Shown: piece by piece, positions 45,636 to 54,941 of the stretch
How the letters are laid out: each line of letters opens with the position of its first letter
Position numbering within the stretch: position 1 is the stretch's first letter
NCBI GenBank assembly: GCA_015061035.1
Contig: SUXK01000005.1
Location: forward strand, 103,382 to 167,381
DNA length: 64,000 nucleotides
Direction of reading: 5' to 3'
Source: Bacteroidales bacterium
GTDB lineage: Bacteria > Bacteroidota > Bacteroidia > Bacteroidales > G3-4614
Made by a program: the position numbers and the translations under genes
The notes under the pieces: model-generated
What the model was told of the DNA's origin: nothing
Databases searched by the model: none
What the model saw: the letters and a program-made list of their open reading frames with translations, nothing else

Positions 45636-45664
45636 TATTTGCAAAAATAAATAAAAAATCTGTT

Positions 45665-46087
45665 ATGAAGATACTTATTATCAATGGACCTAACCTCAAT
45701 CTATTAGGAAAACGTGAGGAGGGGATATATGGCAGTGTAAGTTTTGATGACTACTTTGCAATTTTACAGTCAAAGTTTAGCGCTGATAATATTGAGTACT
45801 ATCAATCAAATCACGAAGGGGATATAATTGATATGCTTCATAAAGCAGGGTTTGGTGATGCAGATGGTATTGTATTAAATGCTGGAGCATACACTCATAC
45901 CTCTATTGCCATATCTGATGCTATAAGGGCAATAAAGGCTCCTGTTATTGAGGTACATATCTCAAATGTGAGTGCAAGAGAGGAGTATCGACACAAATCC
46001 TACATAGCACCATCGTGCATAGGTACAATAACGGGATTTGGATTAGATTCATACAGATTAGCAATTGAAGCATTAAAAGCGAGATAG
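45665..46087 (+). CDS. aroQ: 3-dehydroquinate dehydratase, type II
   Basis: AroQ converts 3-dehydroquinate to 3-dehydroshikimate in aromatic amino acid synthesis. The 140-residue protein shows the family start IINGPNLNLLGKREEGIYG with the catalytic Tyr22, then QSNHEGDIID, NAGAYTHTSIAI and EVHISN. The ATG at 45665 gives the normal family length. It is the first gene of a run that continues through the O-methyltransferase, rbfA and the ABC permease. Confidence 0.96.
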   Translation: MKILIINGPNLNLLGKREEGIYGSVSFDDYFAILQSKFSADNIEYYQSNHEGDIIDMLHKAGFGDADGIVLNAGAYTHTSIAISDAIRAIKAPVIEVHISNVSAREEYRHKSYIAPSCIGTITGFGLDSYRLAIEALKAR

Positions 46088-46091
46088 TGAT

Positions 46092-46721
46092 ATGTTTACT
46101 GCCGAAGAGTTATATATACAATCGCACATCGATCCCGAAGGAGAGTTGCTAAGTCGTTTAAATCGCGATACCAATGTTAAGTTGGTGCGTTCACGAATGT
46201 TGTCGGGACACATTCAGGGACGTATGTTAAAAATGTTTTGCCGAATGATAAATGCTAAGAAGGTTTTAGAGTTGGGAACTTTCACCGGATATTCGGCTCA
46301 ATGTTTTGCCGAGGCACTGCCCGAAGATGGTTTTATATATACTATTGAGGAGAATGATGAGTTGGAGGATTTCATCAACGAGTATCTCGCAGAATCGCCC
46401 AATAAAGATAAAATTCGCCTATTAATGGGAGATGCTAAAAAGATAATTCCAACACTTGAAGATGAGTTTGATATGGTGTTTATAGATGCTGATAAACGCG
46501 AATATTGCGAATATTACAATTTAGTATTTCCCAAAGTAAGAAAGGGTGGATTTATGTTGGCTGACAACACTCTTTGGTCGGGAAAGATTCTTGATGAGTC
46601 GGAACACGATCCACAAACCGAAGGGTTACGCCGTTTTAACGATATGGTGGCTTCGGATGAACGTGTTGAAAAAGTTTTTGTACCATCGCGAGATGGCTTA
46701 ACTATTATCTATAAAAAGTAA
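46092..46721 (+). CDS. SAM-dependent O-methyltransferase
   Basis: A 209-residue class I methyltransferase of the catechol/caffeoyl-CoA type (Methyltransf_3). The SAM-binding motif is VLELGTFTGYSA (about 56-67), and acidic MVFIDADKREY and DNTLWSGKI provide the metal-binding residues. It starts 4 bp after aroQ. The substrate cannot be told. Confidence 0.88.
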   Translation: MFTAEELYIQSHIDPEGELLSRLNRDTNVKLVRSRMLSGHIQGRMLKMFCRMINAKKVLELGTFTGYSAQCFAEALPEDGFIYTIEENDELEDFINEYLAESPNKDKIRLLMGDAKKIIPTLEDEFDMVFIDADKREYCEYYNLVFPKVRKGGFMLADNTLWSGKILDESEHDPQTEGLRRFNDMVASDERVEKVFVPSRDGLTIIYKK

Positions 46722-46727
46722 TTTACA

Positions 46728-47063
46728 ATGGAAACAACAAGACAAAGTAAGATAAACAGATTGTTACAAAAAGAGTTGGGAGATATTTTCTTGGCTGAGA
46801 CTAAAAAGATGCCAGGAACATTGGTCTCGGTAAGTATTGTAAGGGTAAGTCCCGATTTGAGTGTGGCAAAAGTGTATTTAAGCGTTTTCCCATCAGAGAA
46901 GGCAACTGCGATATTGGAGGCTGTAAATAATAATGCAAAGAGTATCAGATATGAGTTGGCAGGAAGAGTGCGTTATCAATTACGTAAAGTACCCGAACTA
47001 ACTTTCTTTGTTGATGACTCGCTCGATTATATTGATAATATAGACACCCTCTTAAATAAATAA
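46728..47063 (+). CDS. rbfA: Ribosome-binding factor A
   Basis: RbfA helps mature the 5' end of 16S rRNA in the 30S subunit. The 111-residue protein has the KH-like fold with the family pattern RINRLLQKELGDIF near the start (here KINRLLQKELGDIF) and RKVPELTFFVDDSLDYIDNI at the end (key PEL-F-DDSLDY). It lies 6 bp after the methyltransferase and 4 bp before the ABC permease. Confidence 0.94.
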   Translation: METTRQSKINRLLQKELGDIFLAETKKMPGTLVSVSIVRVSPDLSVAKVYLSVFPSEKATAILEAVNNNAKSIRYELAGRVRYQLRKVPELTFFVDDSLDYIDNIDTLLNK

Positions 47064-47067
47064 GACA

Positions 47068-48285
47068 ATGTTCTTGTCCCTGAAAATAGCGATACGGTAT
47101 CTCTTTTCAAAAAAATCCCACACTGCCATAAATGCAGTATCGATAGTGTCGGTATGTGGAGTTGCAATTGCAACAATGGCAATGATATGTACTTTGTCGG
47201 TATATAATGGATTTGAAGAGATAATATCTTCGCTATATTCTGAGATTGACCCCCACTTGGAGGTTAGAGCAAAAACTGGTAAAACATTAGACACAACCGC
47301 CCCTGAGGTTAAACGTCTTACAGAGATTAAAGGGATTGAGGCTGTTACTTCGGTTGTAGAAGACAATGCTCTTGCAGTATATGGTAACAAACAGCAACCC
47401 GTTGTTATAAAGGGTGTTCCTGCAAACTATTCAAGCGTTAACAATATTGATGACGCATTGCTTGACGGAGAGACAATGTTTGCCGATTCGTTGCCCTATG
47501 CGGTAATAGGAGTTGGAATTTCAAACACGCTGATGGTTGCTCCTCATTTTCTCTCCCCTATATACCTGTATGCTCCTAAACGTAAGGCAAAAGTAAACCT
47601 TATAAATCCATCAACATCGTTTAATACACGTCAGGTCTATTGTTCGGGAGTTTTTTCAATAAGTCAGGCTGAAAGTGACAATAAATTTGTGTATGTACCA
47701 ATAGAGGTGGCAAAGCAACTATTTGATTACACAACTGAGGCAACTCTTTTGGAGATAAAAGTAACAGATGAGCAAAATGTTGGAGAGGTACAGAAAGAGG
47801 TTCAAAATATACTTGGCGAGGAGTATGTGGTAAAAGATAGAATAGAGCAAAAATCAGAAGCATTTTCGATGATGGCAATTGAAAAATGGATAACATTTTT
47901 TATGCTCTTATTTGTATTGGTTATATCTACATTCAATATAATAGCCTCGGTGTCAATGCTGATAATAGATAAAAAAGAGAATATAAAAACTCTCCATAAC
48001 TTAGGAAGTAAAGAGAGTTTTATCACAAAAATATTCTTTAACCAAGGAGTTCTGATCTCATTTATAGGAGCCGTAATAGGAGTTCTGTTAGGTTTGGCAC
48101 TCTCTCTTATGCAGCAACATTTGGGAATACTTAAGATGGGTGCAAACTTTATAGTAGAGTATTATCCTGTTAAAGTTATATGGAGTGACGTTCTGCTGGT
48201 AGTAGCGGTAGTAGTTGCAATAGGTGTGCTGATTGCTTGGATACCAGTAAAATATATAAATTCAAAGTTGATAAAAAACAGTTAA
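47068..48285 (+). CDS. ABC transporter permease, LolC/E-like
   Basis: A 405-residue permease of the FtsX/MacB type. One N-terminal helix (about 20-45), a large periplasmic MacB-like domain (about 46-270) and three C-terminal helices (about 275-395) give the topology of LolC/LolE lipoprotein-releasing subunits. No ATPase gene is adjacent, so the partner must be encoded elsewhere. It follows rbfA by 4 bp, an arrangement common in Bacteroidetes. Confidence 0.85.
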   Translation: MFLSLKIAIRYLFSKKSHTAINAVSIVSVCGVAIATMAMICTLSVYNGFEEIISSLYSEIDPHLEVRAKTGKTLDTTAPEVKRLTEIKGIEAVTSVVEDNALAVYGNKQQPVVIKGVPANYSSVNNIDDALLDGETMFADSLPYAVIGVGISNTLMVAPHFLSPIYLYAPKRKAKVNLINPSTSFNTRQVYCSGVFSISQAESDNKFVYVPIEVAKQLFDYTTEATLLEIKVTDEQNVGEVQKEVQNILGEEYVVKDRIEQKSEAFSMMAIEKWITFFMLLFVLVISTFNIIASVSMLIIDKKENIKTLHNLGSKESFITKIFFNQGVLISFIGAVIGVLLGLALSLMQQHLGILKMGANFIVEYYPVKVIWSDVLLVVAVVVAIGVLIAWIPVKYINSKLIKNS

Positions 48286-48296
48286 AATAGAATCAT

Positions 48297-50735
48297 ATGA
48301 AGAGATGTTTTGAAAAATCGTTACCCTATATTATTTCTATTCTCACAATAGTTGTTATATCGGTTGTATATTTCTCTCCCGAGATTTTTGAAGGGAAGGT
48401 GTTGTTTCAAGGTGATACTCAACAGGGAATAGCAATAGGGCAAGAGGCAAAAGTATTCAACAAGACAACAGGTGAAACAACTCGTTGGACAAACTCTCTA
48501 TTTGGAGGAATGCCAAACTTTCAAATATCACCCTCATATGATAACAATAAAGTTTTAAAAGTAATAGAGAAAATATATTCATTAGGTCTGCCAATACCTG
48601 TTTCGTACATATACATTATGGCAATAGGATTCTTTATCCTGTTGATGGTGTTAAATGTTAAGTGGTATATTTCGCTATTAGGAGCATTGGCATACGCCTT
48701 TTCATCCTATTTCTTTATAATAATAGCGGCCGGACATATCTGGAAATTCATTACTCTTGCCTATATCCCACCTACAATTGCAGGAATAATATTGGCGTAT
48801 CGTGGTAAGTATATAAAAGGAGCATTGCTTGCGGCCTTCTTTGGAATGTTGCAGATACATGCAAACCATATACAGATGAGTTATTACTCATTTTTGTTTA
48901 TAATTCCTTTGGTTATAGGCTATTTAAGTAAGGCAATAAAACAGAAAGAGTATAGCGGTTTTGGTAAAGCAACTCTGTCGCTAATGGTTGCAGCCATTCT
49001 TGCTGTTAGTGCAAACTTGCCAAGTATATACAACACTTACGAATACTCAAAAGAGACAATGCGAGGTAAGTCGGAACTTGCATCCGAGACGGCAACTGAG
49101 GGCGAAGGAGGCGGATTAAACATTGACTATATAACCCAATGGAGTTACGGTATAGATGAGAGTTGGACACTACTCATCCCAAATACAAAAGGTGGAGCAA
49201 CAGGATATATCTCAGCCGATAAGGATGCTATGAAAGAGGCAGAACCTTCGTTAAGACAATATGTGGGGCAGATGAATCACTATTGGGGTGATCAACCCTT
49301 TACCGCAGGTCCTGTATATGCAGGAGCAATAATAATGTTCCTCTTCTTAATAGGTTGTTTTGTGGTAAAAGGTCCTATACAGTGGGCGTGTATAGTTGCA
49401 TCAATCATTTCATTGCTTCTTTCGTGGGGACATAACTTTATGCCAATGACTGAATGGTTTGTAAATAATGTGCCTCTATATGATAAGTTCCGTACAGTAT
49501 CAAGTATATTGGTGGTTGCTGAGTTTGCAATACCTCTATTGGCTGTACTTGCTCTAAAAGCGATAATTGAAAATCCTCAAAGAATAAAAGAGAAGATGTG
49601 GAAATTCTATCTCCCATTAGCATTGACAGCAGGAGTTGCATTCTTGTTTGCTGTAATACCAACTCTTTTCTTTAACTTTTTGTCGAGTCAAGAGCAACAA
49701 ATGGCTCTCTCTCAACCCGAATATCAAATGATATTTGATGAATTAGAGGAGGTGCGTAAATCAATATTTACGGCCGATGCGTGGCGAACATTCTTCTTTG
49801 TGATACTATCTGCCATAATATTGCTATTGTTTATAAATAAGAAAATATCAACAAAATTATTTGCAGTTGCAATGTTGGCATTAGTTGTAGTGGATATGTA
49901 TCCAGTAAACAAACGCTATTTGAATGGCGATAACTTTGTTCCAAAACGCAAAGTAAAGAGTGCTTTCCAAATGACTCAAGCCGATAGGGATATATTAAAA
50001 GACTTAGATCCCAATTATAGAGTACTAAATTTGACGGTTGATACATATAACGATCCAACAACTTCATATCATCACAAATCAATTGGTGGATATAGTGCGG
50101 CAAAACTTCGTAGATATGATGATCTTATAAAGTATCAGTTAAGCAAAGGTAATATCTCTGTTATAAATATGCTTAATACCAAATACTTTATAACAGCATC
50201 AGAGTCGGGCGAGGCTGTTGCAATGTTAAATCCCGATGCTATGGGTAATGCTTGGTTTGTTGATGAGATAGAGTGGGTTGATGGTGCAAAAGCCGAAATG
50301 GAGGCGTTAAACTCTTTTGATGAAAAGAGAACAGCAATAGCAGACTCTCATTTTAAAAATATAATACCTGCTCAAATACCTCAAAGGAGTGAGGACGATA
50401 CAATATACTTAACTCACTATCAGCCGAACAAACTCAACTATAAATCTGTTTCTCAAAACGGAGGATATGCAGTATTCTCAGAGATATACTTCCCATGGGG
50501 ATGGCAGATAACAATAGATGGAGAGCCTGCTCAAATGGCACGTGTAAACTATGTATTAAGGGGAATGAGTATTCCGGCAGGAGAGCATGAGATTGAGTTT
50601 AAATTTGAGCCAACCTCTCTGAAGGTAAATACAGCCATTGCGTTTGCCTCAATTGCTATAATAGTTTTGGCAGGGGCATATCTAATAATTACATCTATCA
50701 GAAAAAGAGAAGAAGAATGTTTAAAACAAAGGTAG
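48297..50735 (+). CDS. YfhO-family polytopic membrane protein
   Basis: An 812-residue membrane protein with about twelve predicted helices and a C-terminal soluble domain (about 640-780) before a last helix (about 785-803). The N-terminal GKVLFQGDTQQ and the pattern of helices match YfhO-type proteins, which in Gram-positives modify teichoic acids and belong to the GT-C glycosyltransferase fold. In Bacteroidetes the role is unknown; surface glycan or lipid glycosylation is a reasonable guess. It overlaps znuA by 19 bp. Confidence 0.82.
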   Translation: MKRCFEKSLPYIISILTIVVISVVYFSPEIFEGKVLFQGDTQQGIAIGQEAKVFNKTTGETTRWTNSLFGGMPNFQISPSYDNNKVLKVIEKIYSLGLPIPVSYIYIMAIGFFILLMVLNVKWYISLLGALAYAFSSYFFIIIAAGHIWKFITLAYIPPTIAGIILAYRGKYIKGALLAAFFGMLQIHANHIQMSYYSFLFIIPLVIGYLSKAIKQKEYSGFGKATLSLMVAAILAVSANLPSIYNTYEYSKETMRGKSELASETATEGEGGGLNIDYITQWSYGIDESWTLLIPNTKGGATGYISADKDAMKEAEPSLRQYVGQMNHYWGDQPFTAGPVYAGAIIMFLFLIGCFVVKGPIQWACIVASIISLLLSWGHNFMPMTEWFVNNVPLYDKFRTVSSILVVAEFAIPLLAVLALKAIIENPQRIKEKMWKFYLPLALTAGVAFLFAVIPTLFFNFLSSQEQQMALSQPEYQMIFDELEEVRKSIFTADAWRTFFFVILSAIILLLFINKKISTKLFAVAMLALVVVDMYPVNKRYLNGDNFVPKRKVKSAFQMTQADRDILKDLDPNYRVLNLTVDTYNDPTTSYHHKSIGGYSAAKLRRYDDLIKYQLSKGNISVINMLNTKYFITASESGEAVAMLNPDAMGNAWFVDEIEWVDGAKAEMEALNSFDEKRTAIADSHFKNIIPAQIPQRSEDDTIYLTHYQPNKLNYKSVSQNGGYAVFSEIYFPWGWQITIDGEPAQMARVNYVLRGMSIPAGEHEIEFKFEPTSLKVNTAIAFASIAIIVLAGAYLIITSIRKREEECLKQR

Positions 50736-51583
50736 TATTTCTATCCTTAATAGTAGTTGTATTATTGAGTTGTGTTGCTGATAAAGGTAATCACCGCCCT
50801 CAAGTGGCGGTGACAATATTGCCACAAAAGTATCTGCTCGACAAGATAGTTGGAGATTCAATTCAAGTGGTGTGTGCCATACCTCAAGGAGGCAATCCCG
50901 AAGAGTATGCCACAACCCCTCGCCAAATGAAAGAGATTACAACTTCTGCTCTCTATTTTAAAGTGGGAGAGTTGGGTTTTGAAAAGACAACCTTACCATC
51001 AATAGTTAAGAATACCTCAAATATAAAGGTTATAGATTTATCAAAGGGACTTGATTTTATAACCTCTAAATGTTCTCACGGTGGAGAGGAACATTCTCAC
51101 TCTGATCCACACTATTGGACTTCGCCCAAAGGTGCAAAACTAATGGCAACAAATATGTATAATGCTATTGTGGAATTTGATAATAAGAATCTCTCCTACT
51201 ACACATCAAACTATATGCAGTTAATGTTGCAGTTAGAGGCTCTTGATCGGGAGGTAGATTCAATTTTATCAACTGCTAAATGCCGACAATTTGCAATATT
51301 TCATCCCTCATTGTCATATTTTGCACGAGATTATGACCTGCAACAGTTGTCGCTTGAGGAGAATGGTAAAGAGATGACACCTCAACGTATGCAACAGGTA
51401 ATTGAAGAAGCCAAAGCAAAAGGTGTAAAAACAGTATTCATTCAAAATGAGTTTACTCCTGAGCAGGTAAAAACATTTGCTCAAGAGATAGAGTCTTCGG
51501 TTGTTGTAATAAATCCATTGGCTTATAACTTTATTGAAGAGATAAAACAGATAGCACATGCAATATCAGGACAAATATATTGA
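50717..51583 (+). CDS. znuA: Zinc ABC transporter, substrate-binding lipoprotein (ZnuA-like)
   Basis: A 288-residue metal-binding lipoprotein with lipobox Cys19 (VVLLSC). It has the cluster A-I fold, with a short His-rich loop KCSHGGEEHSHSDPHYWTSP (about 116-135) typical of zinc-binding members and further metal-type residues in FAIFHPSLSYFARDY. It overlaps the preceding YfhO gene by 19 bp and the ATPase gene by 26 bp. No permease gene follows, which is unusual. Confidence 0.88.
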   Translation: MFKTKVVFLSLIVVVLLSCVADKGNHRPQVAVTILPQKYLLDKIVGDSIQVVCAIPQGGNPEEYATTPRQMKEITTSALYFKVGELGFEKTTLPSIVKNTSNIKVIDLSKGLDFITSKCSHGGEEHSHSDPHYWTSPKGAKLMATNMYNAIVEFDNKNLSYYTSNYMQLMLQLEALDREVDSILSTAKCRQFAIFHPSLSYFARDYDLQQLSLEENGKEMTPQRMQQVIEEAKAKGVKTVFIQNEFTPEQVKTFAQEIESSVVVINPLAYNFIEEIKQIAHAISGQIY

Positions 51584-52223
51584 ACTAAAAGATATAACCC
51601 TCACTTTTGATAATAGAACAATATTGAAAGGTGTAAATTTAACTCTTAATAGGGGAGACTTTATGCTTGTGGTGGGAGCGAATGGTGGAGGAAAAACATC
51701 TCTTATAAGAGTAATGTTAGGGTTGCAAAAACCAACGAGTGGCGAGGTGCTATATTATGATAAGAATTTTCAATACACCACTCTTGCCCAAGAGAGGGTT
51801 GGGTATCTCCCTCAAAAGAATAGTTTAGATTTACGTTTTCCAATCTCGGTAAGAGAGGTGGTGGAGAGTGGCTTAATGGGAGAGAAAAATCTGACAAAGA
51901 GTGAGGCTGAAAAGAGAGTAGGTGAGATGCTTGGGGTTATGCAACTTGCTGACTTGCAATCGTCTCCCATAGGTGAAGTGTCGGGAGGGCAATTTCAGAG
52001 GGCTCTGTTTGCACGAGCAATAATCTCTAATCCATCACTGCTGGTGTTAGATGAGCCAACATCTTATTTGGATAATTTTTTTACGCAAAAACTATACGCA
52101 ATCTTACAACAATTATCTCCATCAACCACAATCGTAGTTGTTACACACGATAATACAACATATACAAATACTATGGCAAATCGTGTAATTTATGTTGGGG
52201 ATAGAAATATTGAGGAGAGGTAA
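51558..52223 (+). CDS. znuC: Metal ABC transporter ATPase (ZnuC-like)
   Basis: A 221-residue ABC ATPase. Walker A is GANGGGKTS (about 40-48), the signature is EVSGGQFQRALFARA, and Walker B is LLVLDEPTSYLD. The best fit is the zinc/manganese importer group, agreeing with the overlapping znuA. The expected membrane partner ZnuB is missing downstream; the next gene is convergent dprA 10 bp away. Confidence 0.88.
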   Translation: MQYQDKYIELKDITLTFDNRTILKGVNLTLNRGDFMLVVGANGGGKTSLIRVMLGLQKPTSGEVLYYDKNFQYTTLAQERVGYLPQKNSLDLRFPISVREVVESGLMGEKNLTKSEAEKRVGEMLGVMQLADLQSSPIGEVSGGQFQRALFARAIISNPSLLVLDEPTSYLDNFFTQKLYAILQQLSPSTTIVVVTHDNTTYTNTMANRVIYVGDRNIEER

Positions 52224-52233
52224 GAGAGAGAGG

Positions 52234-53346
52234 TTATCTAATCTTATATCTGTTGCCCGGGTAGGACTTAATAACCCCTTTAAATTCCAATCCCATAAGC
52301 GTAGATAAAAGTTTTGAGGTTGCAATACCCGAAGCAATACTTAGAGAGTTAATATCAATCTCTTTTTTCTCGGTAATAATATCAACAATAATCTGTTCAG
52401 TCTCATCAAAATCGGGGAAAAGAGTATTTTGTACCTTCTTAGATGATAGCAAACACTCCCACCCAAGAGCATTTGTCATATCTTTTGCCGATGTAATAAG
52501 TTGAGCCTTATTGTCGCGAATAAGATTATTGCATCCCTTTGACGACTCTCTGTCAACGTTGCCGGGAAGTGCAAACACCTCGCGAGAGTAGTCTGCTGCC
52601 AACGATGCAGTAATCAAAGAGCCTCCCTTCTCTTTTGATTCAACAATAACTGTTGCATCACTCATTCCTGCAACAATTCTATTACGAGCAACAAAATTAA
52701 CTTTTAGCATAGGAGATTGTGAAGAGTATTCGCTAATCAATGCACCATTATCAATAATCTTGTTGGCTGTGCTGCGATGTGTTGATGGGTAAATACTATT
52801 CAGTGGATTGCCCAAAACAGCAACCGTCCTCAGTCCGCACTCTAATGCTGCTCTATGGGCGCATATGTCAATACCGTATGCCAATCCGCTCACTATAACA
52901 ACATCGGGGAACATCTCTGCGAGTTCGCATACAAACTTCTCACACCAATCTCTGCCATATTCAGTGGCGTTGCGAGTGCCAACAATGCTTACAAATTTTT
53001 GAGAGTTAAAATCGATGTCGCCTTTAGAGTATAAAAGTATGGGTGCATCGTGGCAGTTCAAAAGACGTTTTGGATAGTTGTGTGAGTTAAACCCAATTAG
53101 GGAGATATTGTGCTTTTCAATGAAGTCAATCTCTTTCTCGGCAAAGAGCATAACCTCCTCTTTTGAAGATTTTTTAAAAAGGTGAAACTCTTGTTCTTCG
53201 CCTTCATCATTTTGAAGAGATAAAGCATCGGTTGAGAATATAGCCTCTGCCGTACCATACTTCTCAATTAATCCTTTTGCAATTTTAAAGTCAATACCTT
53301 TAATATTGGCAAGCGCAATAAAAAACTTTCTCTCCCTTAAATCCAT
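52234..53346 (-). CDS. dprA: DNA-processing protein DprA/Smf
   Basis: DprA loads RecA on incoming single-stranded DNA during transformation. The 370-residue protein has an N-terminal SAM-like helical domain (about 1-75), the Rossmann-like DNA-binding core with FVSIVGTRNATEYG, VSGLAYGIDICAHRAAL and ALPGNVDRESSKGCNNLI (about 110-290; here given as key segments), and a C-terminal winged-helix domain (about 310-370). It follows the thioesterase gene by 5 bp, a pairing seen in other Bacteroidales. Confidence 0.94.
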   Translation of the reverse strand: MDLRERKFFIALANIKGIDFKIAKGLIEKYGTAEAIFSTDALSLQNDEGEEQEFHLFKKSSKEEVMLFAEKEIDFIEKHNISLIGFNSHNYPKRLLNCHDAPILLYSKGDIDFNSQKFVSIVGTRNATEYGRDWCEKFVCELAEMFPDVVIVSGLAYGIDICAHRAALECGLRTVAVLGNPLNSIYPSTHRSTANKIIDNGALISEYSSQSPMLKVNFVARNRIVAGMSDATVIVESKEKGGSLITASLAADYSREVFALPGNVDRESSKGCNNLIRDNKAQLITSAKDMTNALGWECLLSSKKVQNTLFPDFDETEQIIVDIITEKKEIDINSLSIASGIATSKLLSTLMGLEFKGVIKSYPGNRYKIR

Positions 53347-53351
53347 TTAGC

Positions 53352-53762
53352 CTATTCCGAAATATAATTGCCAAGCATCTCAACAAGTTCATCTCCTTTG
53401 ATAATCTTGCCCTCTCGTGTACAAACTGTTGTAACTTTTGCTTCGGCACACAAAACTCCATCTGATTTTCTGAAAATATCTTGATAGAAGACAAATCTAA
53501 TACCCTCTCTACGCATAAAAAGTTTGCAAACAAACAACTCTCCACCGCGAAGAGAATTTTTATAATTTATCTCAATACGGGCAACAACAGGCTCAATACC
53601 AGCCTCTCGCATTGCACCAAAAGAGCATCCAACGTGTTCTAAAAACTCATGTCGGGCATGTTCAAAGTAGTGCTGATAATTTGCGTTGTTTACAATACCT
53701 TGAGCATCGCACTCATAATCACGCACTTTAATCTCTATTTCGTATGAGTAGTTCTTTGTCAT
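53352..53762 (-). CDS. YbgC-like acyl-CoA thioesterase
   Basis: A 136-residue hot-dog-fold protein of the 4HBT family. The motif RDYECDAQGIVNNANYQHYF shows the catalytic-type Asp in DAQGIVNNANY and the following FEHARHEFL. The ATG at 53762 was chosen over an in-frame TTG at 53783, which falls in the -7 box TACTTTTG (53781-53788). Likely cotranscribed with dprA. Confidence 0.88.
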   Translation of the reverse strand: MTKNYSYEIEIKVRDYECDAQGIVNNANYQHYFEHARHEFLEHVGCSFGAMREAGIEPVVARIEINYKNSLRGGELFVCKLFMRREGIRFVFYQDIFRKSDGVLCAEAKVTTVCTREGKIIKGDELVEMLGNYISE

Positions 53763-53780
53763 AATAAATTTTGTTTGATA

Positions 53781-53827
53781 CAAAAGTAAATAAATTTTCT
53801 CAAAAAACTATTTTATAGTTAACTTTG
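53781..53827. promoter_or_regulatory. Divergent -7 boxes, thioesterase gene and YeiH-like gene
   Basis: TACTTTTG on the minus strand (53781-53788) and TAACTTTG on the plus strand (53820-53827) face away from each other. The -33 elements are not clear. Confidence 0.45.
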
Positions 53828-53849
53828 CGTAAACAATAAAAGAATAACA

Positions 53850-54767
53850 ATGAAAAAAGAAAACGTAGCAAAAATATTATTTATACTGCTTCTGGTAGCA
53901 TCATTTTTTTTAACACCAGCAATTGCTCTGTTTTTAGGAATATTGCTATCCCTTACAATAGGTGTACCATATTCAAAACTGACAAAGAAGTTATCAAAAT
54001 ATCTGCTCCAAATTTCAGTTGTGGGATTGGGTTTTGGAATGAATTTGCACCAATCGTTACAAGCAGGAAAGGAGGGAATGATTTTTACCATAATCTCCGT
54101 TATAGGGGTAATGATACTTGGTGCATTTTTAGGTAAACTTCTAAAGATAAATCGTAAAAACAGTTATTTAATATCTTCGGGAACTGCAATCTGTGGTGGT
54201 AGTGCCATTGCAGCAGTAGCACCTGTAATTGATGCCGATGAGAACGATACCTCTTTGGCTCTTATAACCATATTTGTACTTAATGCCATAGCACTATTTA
54301 TATTTCCTCCCATAGGCAGAGCGTTAGACCTCTCTCAAGTTCAGTTTGGAACTTGGGCGGCAATAGCCATTCACGATACAAGTTCGGTGGTAGGGGCTGG
54401 AGCAGCATACGGAGATGAAGCCTTAAAGGTGGCAACTACAATAAAACTAACAAGGGCTTTGTGGATAATACCATTGGCATTTGTCTCGGCATTTATATTT
54501 AAAACCAAAGGGCGTAAAGCCTCTATCCCATACTTTATAATATGGTTTGTAGTGGCAATGCTCATTAATACATACTTCGCTTTACCCCAAATTATAACAA
54601 CCAATATAGTGTTTATAGCCAAAAAACTATTAACCGTAACACTCTTTTTAATTGGTTGTGGATTGTCAGTGTCAGCATTAAAAGCGGTAGGGGTAAAGCC
54701 TCTTCTTTTGGGTGTTATCCTTTGGGTAATAATCTCGGTTGTAACCCTATTGGTTGTAATGTTGTAA
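53850..54767 (+). CDS. YeiH-family putative sulfate exporter
   Basis: A 305-residue integral membrane protein with about nine to ten helices. It carries the family's signature GTAICGGSAIAAVAPVI (about 111-127) and the matching second half AAIAIHDTSSVVGAGAAYG (about 172-190). Members are annotated as putative sulfate exporters but direct evidence is limited. No LysR regulator is adjacent. A long AT-rich region follows before the exported-protein operon. Confidence 0.88.
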   Translation: MKKENVAKILFILLLVASFFLTPAIALFLGILLSLTIGVPYSKLTKKLSKYLLQISVVGLGFGMNLHQSLQAGKEGMIFTIISVIGVMILGAFLGKLLKINRKNSYLISSGTAICGGSAIAAVAPVIDADENDTSLALITIFVLNAIALFIFPPIGRALDLSQVQFGTWAAIAIHDTSSVVGAGAAYGDEALKVATTIKLTRALWIIPLAFVSAFIFKTKGRKASIPYFIIWFVVAMLINTYFALPQIITTNIVFIAKKLLTVTLFLIGCGLSVSALKAVGVKPLLLGVILWVIISVVTLLVVML

Positions 54768-54862
54768 TCTTATTTTAATATCAATCTTTTTGTCAAATTT
54801 ATATTATTTAATATAAGATTAAATTTTTTGTGATTAAAAAATCTCTTTTTTTGAAAATTAAC

Positions 54863-54870
54863 TATATTTG
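54863..54870 (+). promoter_or_regulatory. -7 box of the DUF6175 operon
   Basis: TATATTTG within ACTATATTTGCAAT; nearly the same stretch (ACTATATTTGTCAAT) occurs at 61625-61639 in front of the second exported-protein operon. Confidence 0.6.
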
Positions 54871-54889
54871 CAATATCAAGTATAAAAAA

Positions 54890-54919
54890 AGAGGATTCCG
54901 AAAATCTAAAGAGTAGGAA
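54890..54919 (+). promoter_or_regulatory. Conserved 30-nt leader motif, copy 1
   Basis: AGAGGA-TT followed by CCGAAAATCTAAAG and AGTAGGAA. The 30 nt differ from 61680-61709 at only two positions. The motif ends 23 nt before the start codon. TTCC and GGAA at its ends could pair around a loop. No known riboswitch was recognised. Confidence 0.8.
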
Positions 54920-54941
54920 ACATAAAAAATAAAAATCAATT

